In this document: one piece after another, positions 8,075 through 16,288 of the stretch | How positions within the stretch are numbered: position 1 is the first letter of the stretch | Layout of the letters: each line of letters starts with the position of its first letter | DNA from: an uncultured Clostridia bacterium | GTDB taxonomy: Bacteria > Bacillota > Clostridia > Peptostreptococcales > Anaerovoracaceae | NCBI GenBank assembly: GCA_944388495.1 | Contig: CALXIZ010000124.1 | Coordinates: forward strand, 1-36,529 | Reading direction: 5' to 3' | Length of the DNA stretch: 36,529 nucleotides | Notes under the pieces: model-generated | Told to the model about the DNA's origin: nothing | The model's database searches: none | What the model saw: the letters and a program-made list of their open reading frames with translations, nothing else | Program-made: the position numbers and the translations under genes

Positions 8075-8752
8075 GTGTTTAATATCAATATGCAGGAGCA
8101 CAAACCGCTCAGAGAACTGGTATATGAAGAACTGAGACTCCTGATTATGACAGGTGAACTCAAACCGGGCACACGGATGATGGAAATAGAACTGGCGGAG
8201 AGCATGGGGGTCAGCAGAACACCGGTGAGAGAAGCGATCCGTCAGCTGGAAAAAGACAATCTTGTCACGATAGAGCCGAGAAAAGGCGCTTACGTATCCG
8301 ACATCTCGCCGGAGGATCTGGACAGCATGATGCTCGTCAGAGAGCCGCTGGAGGGACTGGCGACGTATCTGGCGACACAGAATATGACAGATCTGGAGAT
8401 CGCAGAGGTGAGAAAGGCTGCAGAGGACTGTGAAAGAGCTATCGCTTCCGGGGATCAGGAGAAACTGACGGAGACGGATACTCACTTTCACAGTGTCATC
8501 ACCAGAGGAAGCGGAAATACGTATCTGATTCACCTGTGTCAGGATCTTCAGGAACAGGTGATGCGGTTTCGCTATGTATATTTCAAATCCACCAGAAGAG
8601 CGGGCGAGGTAAGAAATGAACACAGCAGAATCGTGGAGGCGATGGAAAAGCGCGATGCCGAGGAGGCGCGCAGATGTTCCATCGAGCATATCAGAAATCT
8701 CAGAAAATCGATCCGGCGGGAAGATGATTTCCAGCCGTCGAATAAAGCCTGA
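8075..8752 (+). CDS. GntR-family regulator, FadR (FCD) subfamily
   Basis: The product has about 225 residues. A winged-helix GntR domain comes first (YEELRLLIMTGELKPGTRM, then SMGVSRTPVREAIRQLEKD), followed by an all-helical FCD ligand domain with metal-type histidines in THFHSVI and a late EHSRIVEAM. Such proteins bind small organic acids or acyl compounds; the ligand is unknown. I prefer GTG at 8075, 9 nt after GAGGAG (AGAGGAGA near 8059-8066). An in-frame ATG at 8051 has no good ribosome-binding site. The radical SAM gene starts 15 bp downstream, so the two are likely co-transcribed. Confidence 0.85.
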   Translation: MFNINMQEHKPLRELVYEELRLLIMTGELKPGTRMMEIELAESMGVSRTPVREAIRQLEKDNLVTIEPRKGAYVSDISPEDLDSMMLVREPLEGLATYLATQNMTDLEIAEVRKAAEDCERAIASGDQEKLTETDTHFHSVITRGSGNTYLIHLCQDLQEQVMRFRYVYFKSTRRAGEVRNEHSRIVEAMEKRDAEEARRCSIEHIRNLRKSIRREDDFQPSNKA

Positions 8753-8767
8753 AGGAGGCATGAAACG

Positions 8768-9910
8768 ATGTCAGACAGATCTTTTGAAATAGGGCCGATC
8801 AGGCCGCCGAGTGAGGCGTCCAGTCTCCTGCTGCAGGTGACGCGCGGGTGCACCTGGAATAAATGCCGTTTCTGTACGGTTTACCGTGATTCCCGCTTTC
8901 AGGTCATTCAGCCGGAGGAGATAAAGAAAAATATCGACAATATGGCGTATTTCCGGGATCTTCTGATGTCCTGCGCGAAAGCGGACGGGACGATCGACAA
9001 AGGAGCGCTGTACGGTTATCTGGAAAAATTTACGCAGGAAGAGCTTCAGTGCTTTTATATGATATATAACTGGCTGACTCACGGCGGCCGTTCCGTCTTT
9101 TTACAGGACGGAAACTCCATCGCGCTGAAACCGGAAAAGCTGGCGGATGTGCTGGTCTATCTCAGGGAGAAATTTCCGCATATCGAGAGAGTGACGACGT
9201 ACGGACGCGCGGAGACGCTTTCACACTGGTCGGAGGATCAGTGGAAGCTGCTGCGTCAGAGCGGCCTGGACAGAATCCATTCCGGCTTTGAAAGCGGCTC
9301 GGATAACGTGCTGCGTATGATCAATAAGGGGCTGACACAGGAACAGCAGATCGACGGAGGCAGAAAAGTGAAAGCTGCCGGAATCGAGCTTTCTGTCTAC
9401 TTCATGCCCGGTATCGGCGGCACGGAATTTGAACAGGAAAACGCGGAGCAGACCGCCTATGTGGTCAACCGGATCGATCCGGATTTCGTGCGCCTGAGAA
9501 CGTTTGTCCTCAAGCTGGATTCGGAGATGTATCTCATGAAACAGAGAGGCGAGTTTGAAGAGCTGACAGACATCGGCAAGCTCAGAGAAATCCGCGCTCT
9601 TGTCGAGGGTATCGAACGTCCGGATGTGACGGTGGTGAGCGATCATATCGTCAATCTCGTCGGATCGCTGAATCATCCGATCCGCGAGAAGAAAGAGATG
9701 CTCCGCAGAATCGACGAAGTGCTCAGTCTGCCGGAAAAAGAACAGAAAAGATATCAGCTGGCGAGAAGACACGGCATCGTGGAGGAATATTCCCACATGG
9801 CGTCGATTCCTCAGCGCAGACTGGATCATTTCGACGAGGTGGCATCGCAGTATCCTGACCGGGAAGGCTGGGAGGCTTATCTGAACGGAATCCTCCGCCA
9901 GTATGTCTGA
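8768..9910 (+). CDS. Radical SAM protein (HemN/BchE-like, uncharacterised)
   Basis: The 380-residue protein has the cluster motif RGCTWNKCRFC with Cys28, Cys33 and Cys36. The spacing is C-x4-C-x2-C rather than the usual C-x3-C-x2-C, as in a group of HemN/BchE-like proteins of unknown function. SAM-barrel segments follow: ERVTTYGRAETLSHW, GLDRIHSGFESGSDNVLRMI and ELSVYFMPGIGG. The reaction is unknown. AAGGAGG (8752-8758), overlapping the end of the GntR gene, serves the ATG at 8768, and a strong terminator follows. The link with the GntR regulator suggests regulated metabolism but not a specific substrate. Confidence 0.8.
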   Translation: MSDRSFEIGPIRPPSEASSLLLQVTRGCTWNKCRFCTVYRDSRFQVIQPEEIKKNIDNMAYFRDLLMSCAKADGTIDKGALYGYLEKFTQEELQCFYMIYNWLTHGGRSVFLQDGNSIALKPEKLADVLVYLREKFPHIERVTTYGRAETLSHWSEDQWKLLRQSGLDRIHSGFESGSDNVLRMINKGLTQEQQIDGGRKVKAAGIELSVYFMPGIGGTEFEQENAEQTAYVVNRIDPDFVRLRTFVLKLDSEMYLMKQRGEFEELTDIGKLREIRALVEGIERPDVTVVSDHIVNLVGSLNHPIREKKEMLRRIDEVLSLPEKEQKRYQLARRHGIVEEYSHMASIPQRRLDHFDEVASQYPDREGWEAYLNGILRQYV

Positions 9911-9932
9911 AAATATTCCCGGTTCCGCAGAA

Positions 9933-9990
9933 TCCCCGGAAAAATCGGACGGCTTTTGTCGCCGTTTCGGTTTCTCCGGGGACTTTTTCT
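9933..9990 (+). terminator. Terminator after the radical SAM gene
   Basis: TCCCCGGA (9933-9940) pairs with TCCGGGGA (9975-9982), with further pairing inside (ACGGC/GCCGT), and CTTTTT follows. It closes the GntR-radical SAM unit. Confidence 0.85.
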
Positions 9991-10007
9991 GCAGCAGCTT
10001 CTTTCCG

Positions 10008-10046
10008 CAGTCATAAAAGGCAGCCATAAAAGACAGTCATAAAAGG
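10008..10046 (+). repeat. Three tandem 13-bp repeats upstream of the SPOCS gene
   Basis: The unit CAGTCATAAAAGG occurs at 10008-10020, 10021-10033 (as CAGCCATAAAAGA) and 10034-10046, back to back. The copies differ at only two positions. The last copy provides the -35-like part of a possible sporulation promoter. Confidence 0.8.
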
Positions 10047-10065
10047 GTATTTCGCCGCATAGCTT
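10037..10065 (+). promoter_or_regulatory. Possible sigma-E-type promoter of the SPOCS gene
   Basis: TCATAAA (10037-10043), a 14-bp spacer and CATAGCTT (10058-10065) resemble the mother-cell sigma-E pattern of Bacillus/Clostridium. Expression in the mother cell would suit a spore-coat-type protein. The match is partial. Confidence 0.35.
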
Positions 10066-10102
10066 TTCTATAGACGATGGAAAAGATAAAGGGAGGAAAC
10101 CT

Positions 10103-12301
10103 ATGAACGATATCGACGGGAAGACAGAGCTTTTTCGCGAGACTTATGCGAGAGGAACGGGGGATGCGGGCGATGCGGATGCTGCCGGAGGAGAAAAGAC
10201 GGACAGGGAGAGTGCCCGTGAAAAGGAAGCCGGTGTGGCTGCCGGCGCTGGGAACGGCGTGGGCGGTGTGGGTGCTTACAGTTACCTGGTGCAGAATCAG
10301 CCGTCTGTGTACCGGGCGGAGGATGAAGCGGAAGACGGCACGGACGGTCTTTTGCAGCAGTATGCAGAGCAGGAACAGAGCACAGAGGAGCGGCATACAG
10401 AACAGGAGCCGGATGCAGAAGAACAGGAAAATCCCGACCGGCAGCGGAATGCAGAAAAGATGAGTCCGGATTCCGGCATGAGACAGCCTGTCAGAATTTT
10501 TCCGGAGGCGGATATGTCTGTAGAAGAAGAAGTTCAGCAGGAGCCGGATCAGGAGAAAGAGGAGAAATCCGTTTTCGGGGAGAAGCTGCCGGACTTTGCG
10601 CTGATGCCGGCAGCCGCACAGAATCCCGACCGTCTGATTCCGGCTGACGGAGATCTGAAGAGCAGCCGGCTGAGGATCACAGAGCTTTACCGGCGGCAGC
10701 TTCCTGTGATGACAGTCGAAGAAGATGTTCTGGTACCGGATGTGGAGCCGGACCTGAAACAGATTCTTCATATAGATGCCCGCCCGGAAATCACGTCTCA
10801 GGATGTATATCAGGCACAGGACGGCCGCAGTATGTATCGTATCGGCGGGACTCTGTCCGTCAATACGCTGTACGTTCCCGTAGACGGCGAGAGCGGGCTC
10901 ATCTCTATCACTTCCCGGATCCGCTTCCGCAGAGAGTGCGGAGCCGGAGAAGAGGAGGAAATACAGGCGGCGGGAAACAGCTCGCCGGAGGGTGACATTT
11001 CAGTCGAACTGTTATCTGCAGGAGCGAAGGTCATCAATGAGAGGAAAATCCGGATCCGGGCGGAGATACGCTGTACCGTGAAAAAATATGTGCAGGAGGA
11101 GACGGAATTCCTGGAAGGCGTCAGAGACAGTGAGCTGAGTCTGAAAAAAGAGACGATACATTTTACCGATATCGCGCAGCGGCGCACGGATACGATGGAT
11201 GTCAGCGGAGAAGTGGTTTTCAGAGAAAATATGCCGAAGCCGGAAAAAATTCTTCATTATGATATCAGCGTGGCGGAGGTGCGCCGCCAGATCGGAAAAG
11301 GAAAAGCGGTCATCGACGCCTGTGCTTTTTACAGTATTCTCTATTTTCCGGAAGCACAGCCTGCGGAGAAGGGCGATCCGGCGCAGGAGGAAAAACAGGA
11401 CGGCGACAAAAAGACGGATGAGAACGGAATACTTCCGGTATTTTACCGCGGCAGGCTGGAATTTACTCAGTTTATCCGCCTTCCGGATCTGACGGGAGCC
11501 GTATCTTCCGACAGCCAGGTGTCTTTTGATGTCATAGCATCTGATCTGAAATTTGAGCCTTCAGCGGACGGCGGCGGGGAACACAGTCTGATGCTCTCCT
11601 TTACCGTAGCGGCGGGAATCGATGTTTTCCGGGATATGGAGCGGGAAATCGTGACGGATATGTATCACCGGAGCAGAGACGTCAGCTTTTCCTCCGTTCC
11701 GCGGCGCGTATCGGAGCTCGGCGGGAGCGGCAGTGCCGAGGTGTCTGTCAGGGAGATCATCACACTTCCGGAATCGAAGCCGGGATTCGGACGGGTGCCG
11801 TATGTTTCGGCTTCAGTGAAGGATCTGCAGGCGTCCGTCGAAAGCGGAAAGTGCCGTGTCGAAGGCGTGATTGCGACCAATACGGTCTACAGGACAGAGG
11901 ACGGAGGGGGTTTTTCCTCGTATGCGGAAAACCTGCCGTTTCACACGGTCATCGACATTCCGGGCGCCCGGGAGGGAATGACCGCAGACTGTGCCTGTGT
12001 CATCAGAGAGATACATTTCGACAGAATGAATGCCCGCCAGACGGAATTCAGCTGTACGCTGGCGGTTTCCGCGTACGTCTGGCGGATCAGCGAGTACCGT
12101 TTTATCGACAGAGTCTGCTATATCGAACGGGAAGAGGATCCGGCGGACAGCACCGGAATGGTCGTCTATGTAACCCGTTCCGGCGATACACAGTGGAGCA
12201 TCGCCAAGCAGTTCCGGACGACGATACAGGAGCTGAGACTCATCAACGGCCTGGAAGACAGCGATGCGGTGGAGCCCGGGAGAAAACTGCTGATTCTGTA
12301 G
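10103..12301 (+). CDS. SPOCS (DUF3794) and LysM domain protein, sporulation-related
   Basis: The 732-residue protein has an acidic, low-complexity N-terminus to about residue 190. SPOCS/DUF3794 material follows (VEEDVLVPDVEPDLKQILHI near 215, a second copy in the C-terminal half), and residues 686-732 form a LysM domain (VTRSGDTQWSIAKQF). Clostridial relatives are about 500 residues, so the extra length is mostly the N-terminal part. SPOCS domains occur in spore-coat proteins, and LysM binds peptidoglycan or cortex. Together with spoIIR next door this points to a spore-envelope role. GGGAGG precedes the ATG. Confidence 0.85.
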   Translation: MNDIDGKTELFRETYARGTGDAGDADAAGGEKTDRESAREKEAGVAAGAGNGVGGVGAYSYLVQNQPSVYRAEDEAEDGTDGLLQQYAEQEQSTEERHTEQEPDAEEQENPDRQRNAEKMSPDSGMRQPVRIFPEADMSVEEEVQQEPDQEKEEKSVFGEKLPDFALMPAAAQNPDRLIPADGDLKSSRLRITELYRRQLPVMTVEEDVLVPDVEPDLKQILHIDARPEITSQDVYQAQDGRSMYRIGGTLSVNTLYVPVDGESGLISITSRIRFRRECGAGEEEEIQAAGNSSPEGDISVELLSAGAKVINERKIRIRAEIRCTVKKYVQEETEFLEGVRDSELSLKKETIHFTDIAQRRTDTMDVSGEVVFRENMPKPEKILHYDISVAEVRRQIGKGKAVIDACAFYSILYFPEAQPAEKGDPAQEEKQDGDKKTDENGILPVFYRGRLEFTQFIRLPDLTGAVSSDSQVSFDVIASDLKFEPSADGGGEHSLMLSFTVAAGIDVFRDMEREIVTDMYHRSRDVSFSSVPRRVSELGGSGSAEVSVREIITLPESKPGFGRVPYVSASVKDLQASVESGKCRVEGVIATNTVYRTEDGGGFSSYAENLPFHTVIDIPGAREGMTADCACVIREIHFDRMNARQTEFSCTLAVSAYVWRISEYRFIDRVCYIEREEDPADSTGMVVYVTRSGDTQWSIAKQFRTTIQELRLINGLEDSDAVEPGRKLLIL

Positions 12302-12392
12302 CCGTGAATTTTCCGGAACAAAATTTTTTTCCGATGCGGTTATAAAAATCTCCGTTTCCGGACAATATTTCCGTCGGAGGTGAAAATATCGC

Positions 12393-13073
12393 ATGGAGAA
12401 AAAATATCACATGGAAAAGATAAAAAGACTGCTGCCCTTTTTTCTGGCGGCGGCAGTCATTTTCGCTTTTACCGCGGGAATAATCCATCAGTACAGAAAT
12501 ACATTTACAAATGAAGATTTTATCCGTTTTCATGTCGTGGCCAACAGCGATTCCGATGAAGATCAGAATCTTAAACTCACTGTGCGCGACAGACTGCTGG
12601 ACTTTATAAACGGAGAACTTGCAGAGGAAGCGGCGCGCCTCTCCGGAGAAGAGGAGAAAACGGCGGCGCTCGGCATAGAGCAGACGAGAGAGTTTCTCGT
12701 GAAACATATCGGAAAAATCCGGCAGGAGGCCGCCAGGATCGTCGGTGAGCAGGGATATGATTATCCTGTATCCGCGGAACTGGGTGTACGCTTCATACCG
12801 GAAAAGACATACGGATCCCTGGAATTTCCGGCAGGAAATTATGAGGCTCTGACGGTTACCATCGGTTCGGGAGAGGGAAAAAACTGGTGGTGTGTCCTCT
12901 ACCCGCCGCTGTGTCTGATCGACACGGAAAAAAAAGAGGAGGATGCGGACGATGTGCTGCGGGATGCGGTGATGCAGGGAAAATATTCGGAGCTTGCGGA
13001 GGCGGCCCACGGAGAAAAGACTACTGTGCTGAGACTGAGGTTTAAGACGCTGGAATGGCTCAGTTCGAAATAA
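12393..13073 (+). CDS. spoIIR: Stage II sporulation protein R
   Basis: The 226-residue protein has an N-terminal membrane/signal segment (LLPFFLAAAVIFAFTAGII), then the family signatures FIRFHVVANSDSDEDQNLKL and NWWCVLYPPLCLID. In Bacillus SpoIIR is made in the forespore, secreted to the intermembrane space and triggers SpoIIGA to process pro-sigma-E in the mother cell. The ATG at 12393 has GGAGGTG 10 nt upstream; the ATG at 12411 has none. It follows the SPOCS gene after 91 bp. The presence of spoIIR is good evidence that the host forms endospores. Confidence 0.94.
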   Translation: MEKKYHMEKIKRLLPFFLAAAVIFAFTAGIIHQYRNTFTNEDFIRFHVVANSDSDEDQNLKLTVRDRLLDFINGELAEEAARLSGEEEKTAALGIEQTREFLVKHIGKIRQEAARIVGEQGYDYPVSAELGVRFIPEKTYGSLEFPAGNYEALTVTIGSGEGKNWWCVLYPPLCLIDTEKKEEDADDVLRDAVMQGKYSELAEAAHGEKTTVLRLRFKTLEWLSSK

Positions 13074-13214
13074 CGGGAATGGCTCAGTGCGGAATAAAAC
13101 GGTGATGCCGGAATGCGGAACATACAGAAGAAATCCCGGGCATATGCATCGGATACGGTCTGCCGGGTATCCGCTGAGGATATCGTTTAAATCATCTCAT
13201 TCATGGGAAAATTA

Positions 13215-13223
13215 TGTTATAAT
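13215..13223 (+). promoter_or_regulatory. Extended -10 promoter of the 90-aa protein gene
   Basis: TGTTATAAT (13215-13223) is a perfect extended -10 element, about 50 bp upstream of the ATG. The -35 position (TCTCAT, 13195-13200) is poor, as is common for extended -10 promoters. An inverted repeat GGATAC/GTATCC lies at about 13151-13172 without a T-run. Confidence 0.55.
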
Positions 13224-13272
13224 AGAGCGGAAAAAATAAATAACAGATCAGAAAGGAAAAGAGGTTATAAAG

Positions 13273-13545
13273 ATGAAGAAATTAGGAGTCAAGACAAGCA
13301 CATATGCGAACACCGAATTATATACATTAAATCCTATCAATGAAAAAGGCGAAGGTACGATCAAGCTCGAAGGTCTGAAATACGGATTTGAAAGAGGATT
13401 TAAGTTCTATCGCCTGGATGTGCCGAAGGAATGGATGAATCCTACAGGGGAATATGAGAAGCAGGTCAAGCCTATGTGTACGAAGGAAAATCAGCTCACC
13501 GAATGGGATGAAATCGAGGCATATTTCAAGACCTGTGTGGAATAG
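13273..13545 (+). CDS. Hypothetical 90-residue protein
   Basis: I do not recognise this family. The protein is soluble and mixed-charge, begins MKKLGVKTSTYANTELYTLN and ends with WDEIEAYFKTCVE; it has no membrane segment or signal peptide. It has two cysteines (in PMCTKEN and KTCVE). An extended -10 promoter and a GAAAGGAAAAGAGG ribosome-binding region precede the ATG, and codon use matches the neighbours, so it is a real gene. The hslO gene begins 93 bp later and may share its transcript. Confidence 0.75.
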   Translation: MKKLGVKTSTYANTELYTLNPINEKGEGTIKLEGLKYGFERGFKFYRLDVPKEWMNPTGEYEKQVKPMCTKENQLTEWDEIEAYFKTCVE

Positions 13546-13638
13546 TCAGCAGGTGCGGCTGTTCTGACAGCGTTCTGAGAAGGAAACGTTTAAGCGGAAC
13601 AGATACAGCGAGAAGGAAAAAAGACAGAAAACAGGACG

Positions 13639-14571
13639 ATGAAGAAGATAAACAAGGCTATTACCGCCATGGATCGGAGCGGATCCTTTCGCGTATATAT
13701 GGCGATTACGACGAAAATGGCGGAAGATGCGCGGCTGATCCACGAAACATCGCCGCTGGCGACACATCTGCTCGGCAGGGCGCTGACAGGAGCAGGTCTG
13801 ATGGGGCTGATGCTCAGAGAACCGGGATTCAAGCTGACGCTTCAGTTCAAGGGAGAGGGCCCGGCGCAGCAGGTACTCTGTACCGCGTATTCCGACGGCG
13901 CCGTAAAGGGATATATCGCCAATCCCGGCGTACAGCTTCCGGCAAAAGCGGACGGCAGTCCTGATGTAGGCGGCGCGCTCGGGATCGGAACGCTGACGTG
14001 TATACGGGATACCGGTCTGAAGGAGCCGTACGTGGGCAGAATAGATCTCGTATCAGGAGAGATCGCAGATGATCTGACGGCATATTTTTTCATTTCGGAG
14101 CAGCAGCAGACATCTGTCTCTCTCGGCGTGAAACTCGGAGAAAACGCCGAAGTGGAAGCGGCGGGCGGCATGATCATTCAGGTGCTGCCGGATGCCTCGG
14201 AGAAGGCGATTGCGGCTCTGGAAGCGTGGCTTCCCGAGATGCCGAAAATCACGGAGATGGTCTCTGATGCAGAGAAAGAAGACAGTGAAGAGGCGGCCGT
14301 CAGAAAACTGATGAAGGATGCTTTTTCCGGCCTTCCGGAGGAGTTCTCCATGGAAATTCTCGATATGCCGGACATCGGCTGGAAATGTGACTGCTCGGAG
14401 GAGCGTCTGGAGCAGGTCGTTCTCAGTCTGGGTGCAAAAGAGATCCGGAATATAATCGAAGAAGACGGAGAGGCGGAGCTGACCTGTCAGTTCTGCCGCA
14501 GGCGTTACCGCTTTGATAAAGAGCATCTGAAGCGCCTGCTGTATGAATCCGTAAAGAGCCGGATGAATTAG
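13639..14571 (+). CDS. hslO: Redox-regulated chaperone Hsp33
   Basis: The 310-residue protein is a complete Hsp33. It starts at an ATG and reads MDRSGSFRVYMAITT early on, with the central GGALGIGTLTCIRDTGL. The C-terminal zinc switch has a CxC pair (Cys250, Cys252) and a CxxC pair (Cys283, Cys286). Oxidation releases zinc and activates holdase activity, which protects proteins during oxidative stress; that suits an anaerobe exposed to air. The ribosome-binding site is weak (ACAGGA). The gene ends just before a parS site and a bidirectional terminator. Confidence 0.95.
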   Translation: MKKINKAITAMDRSGSFRVYMAITTKMAEDARLIHETSPLATHLLGRALTGAGLMGLMLREPGFKLTLQFKGEGPAQQVLCTAYSDGAVKGYIANPGVQLPAKADGSPDVGGALGIGTLTCIRDTGLKEPYVGRIDLVSGEIADDLTAYFFISEQQQTSVSLGVKLGENAEVEAAGGMIIQVLPDASEKAIAALEAWLPEMPKITEMVSDAEKEDSEEAAVRKLMKDAFSGLPEEFSMEILDMPDIGWKCDCSEERLEQVVLSLGAKEIRNIIEEDGEAELTCQFCRRRYRFDKEHLKRLLYESVKSRMN

Positions 14572-14646
14572 AGATCTGTATGCCGGAACCGTGCGGAAAG
14601 CAGTCAGGAAAAAGAAAAAAAGAAACAGAAAACAGCGGACAGTATG

Positions 14647-14664
14647 CTGTTTCACGTGAAACAG
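14647..14664. promoter_or_regulatory. parS centromere site (ParB/Spo0J binding)
   Basis: CTGTTTCACGTGAAACAG is a perfect 18-bp palindrome. Its 16-bp core TGTTTCACGTGAAACA (14648-14663) matches the conserved parS consensus bound by ParB/Spo0J, which loads SMC and guides chromosome segregation. It lies in the short gap between the convergent hslO and metK genes. Chromosomal parS sites cluster around oriC, so the window is probably in the origin-proximal part of the chromosome (inferred). Confidence 0.9.
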
Positions 14665-14712
14665 AAAAGAGCTGCACCACGTCGGAAATCCGACGGGTGC
14701 AGCTCTTTTCTG
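14662..14712. terminator. Strong bidirectional terminator between hslO and metK
   Basis: CAGAAAAGAGCTGCACC (14662-14678) pairs perfectly with GGTGCAGCTCTTTTCTG (14696-14712), and inside it GTCGGA pairs with TCCGAC around a 2-nt loop. Because the stem arms contain AAAAGA/TCTTTT, either strand ends in a U-rich tract, so it can serve both converging genes. Its left arm overlaps the last 3 bp of the parS palindrome. Confidence 0.88.
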
Positions 14713-14784
14713 TTATACATTTTTTATCGTGCAGAAACTATCGGCCTGCCGATAAAGTTTTTTGATTTCATCAGCCGAGGTCCG

Positions 14785-15972
14785 TTATTTTTTCAGGAGC
14801 TCTGCTTTATCTGTCTTCTCCCACGGAACATCGATATCCGTACGTCCGAAGTGGCCGTATGCGGCTACCTGTCTGTAGATCGGTCTTCTCAGATCGAGAT
14901 CGCGGATGATGGCTGCCGGACGGAGATCGAAGTTTTCTTCGATCCGGGATTCGATTTCGCTTTCCGGAATCTTTGCCGTGCCGAAGGTATCTACCAGAAT
15001 GGAAACAGGTCTGGCTACGCCGATGGCATAGGCGATCTGGATTTCGCATCTGTCGGCAAGACCTGCGGCTACTACGTTTTTCGCCACGTATCTCGCGGCA
15101 TAAGCTGCCGAGCGGTCAACCTTTGTAGGGTCCTTTCCGGAAAAAGCGCCGCCGCCGTGGCGCGCGTAGCCGCCGTAGGTATCGACAATGATTTTTCTTC
15201 CGGTGAGTCCTGCGTCGCCGTGCGGTCCGCCGATGACAAAGCGGCCGGTCGGATTGACGAAATATTTTGTATTTTCATCCAGAAGCTCAGCCGGAAGCAC
15301 CGGAGTGATGACATGGCTGATCAGATCCGCGCGGATCTGTTCTGTCGTTACGTCCGGATCGTGCTGTGTGGAGATCAGCACGGTGTCGATACGGGCAACT
15401 CTGCCTTCTTCGTCATATTCTACCGTAACCTGTGTCTTTCCGTCCGGTCTCAGATACGGCAGTGTGCCGTCCTTTCTGACGTCGGCCAGTCTGTGGGCCA
15501 GCTTGTGGGCGAACATGATCGGTGCGGGCATCAGTTCCGGCGTTTCATTGCAGGCATATCCGAATACGAGTCCCTGATCTCCGGCGCCCGTCTCCTCGAT
15601 GATGTCATCTTCGGATTTTTTCATTTCGCCGGTCTTATATTCAAGAGCTTCGTCAACGCCCATGGCGATGTCGGAGGACTGTTCGTCGATAGCTGTCAGC
15701 ACGTTGCAGGTGCTGCCGTCAAAACCGTATTCTCCCTTTGTATAGCCGATGTCGTTGATGACGCCGCGGACTACCTTCGGAATGTCGACATAGCAGTTGG
15801 TGGTGATTTCACCGATGACCAGAGCCATGCCGGTGGTAACTGTCGTTTCCGCAGCGACACGGCCGTTGGGATCTTTTTCAAGAATCGCGTCGAGAATGGC
15901 ATCCGAGATCTGGTCACAGATCTTATCGGGATGTCCTTCGGTCACCGATTCGGAAGTGAATAATTTTCTCAT
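14785..15972 (-). CDS. metK: S-adenosylmethionine synthase
   Basis: This is a full-length 395-residue SAM synthetase, making SAM from methionine and ATP. It begins [20 protein letters not shown], with the GAGDQG loop, [19 protein letters not shown] and [17 protein letters not shown]. The true start is the ATG at 15972, 7-8 nt after AAGGAG (15985-15980). The frame is open a further 52 codons upstream, but that is riboswitch leader. Transcription starts near 16254 and is controlled by an S-box riboswitch. It converges on hslO. Confidence 0.96.
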   Translation of the reverse strand: MRKLFTSESVTEGHPDKICDQISDAILDAILEKDPNGRVAAETTVTTGMALVIGEITTNCYVDIPKVVRGVINDIGYTKGEYGFDGSTCNVLTAIDEQSSDIAMGVDEALEYKTGEMKKSEDDIIEETGAGDQGLVFGYACNETPELMPAPIMFAHKLAHRLADVRKDGTLPYLRPDGKTQVTVEYDEEGRVARIDTVLISTQHDPDVTTEQIRADLISHVITPVLPAELLDENTKYFVNPTGRFVIGGPHGDAGLTGRKIIVDTYGGYARHGGGAFSGKDPTKVDRSAAYAARYVAKNVVAAGLADRCEIQIAYAIGVARPVSILVDTFGTAKIPESEIESRIEENFDLRPAAIIRDLDLRRPIYRQVAAYGHFGRTDIDVPWEKTDKAELLKK

Positions 15973-16081
15973 CTGGAATAACTCCTTTTCTTTATCATGA
16001 CCGGGAGATATCTGTCGCGTCGGTATCTTCCGGATATCCGCCGGGAAATCTTCCGGCGGGGATGTGAGATTTTCAGTGTAC

Positions 16082-16245
16082 AAAAAAACCTCTTCGAAAG
16101 AAGAGGGCATGTTACGATCGGAGCACACCTCATCTCTCAGAAAAAATCTGCAGGAATTGGCACCGTTACATATCGGCTCCGCGCTTGAAGATATGATGGT
16201 TGCCGGGCTTCACAGGGCCTGTTCCCTCAGCCGCTCTCGATAAGG
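16082..16245 (-). ncRNA. SAM-I (S-box) riboswitch with intrinsic terminator
   Basis: On the minus strand the aptamer runs 16245-16128. P1 pairs CCTTATC (16245-16239) with GATGAGG (16134-16128). Conserved S-box blocks are present: GAGAGCGGCTGAGGGA, GCCCGGCAACC and GGTGCCAATTCC. The expression platform is a terminator in which CCTCTTC and GAAGAGG (16106-16100 and 16095-16089) pair and TTTTTTT follows (16088-16082). Binding of SAM should favour the terminator and shut off metK, giving feedback control. Confidence 0.93.
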
Positions 16246-16260
16246 ATACCTACATATGAA

Positions 16261-16288
16261 ATTCTACACGAAAGGTTGAGAATGTCAA
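16261..16288 (-). promoter_or_regulatory. Promoter of metK and its riboswitch
   Basis: On the minus strand a perfect TTGACA (16288-16283), a 16-bp spacer and TAGAAT (16266-16261) lie 15 bp upstream of the aptamer P1 stem. Confidence 0.8.

Noticed and set aside
10146..10463. Alternative frame with a hydrophobic segment at the start of the SPOCS gene, hinting at a frameshift
   Set aside because: The main frame is open throughout, has the ribosome-binding site, and shows normal low-complexity composition; no family signature appears in the other frame.
12302..12392. Sigma-F promoter for spoIIR
   Set aside because: GGACAATATT and an upstream TTATA were examined, but the -10 fails at invariant positions; no convincing forespore promoter was found.
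12691..12706. A second parS-like sequence, AGTTTCTCGTGAAACA
   Set aside because: It differs from the parS core at two positions, one in the central CACGTG that ParB needs, and lies within spoIIR coding sequence.
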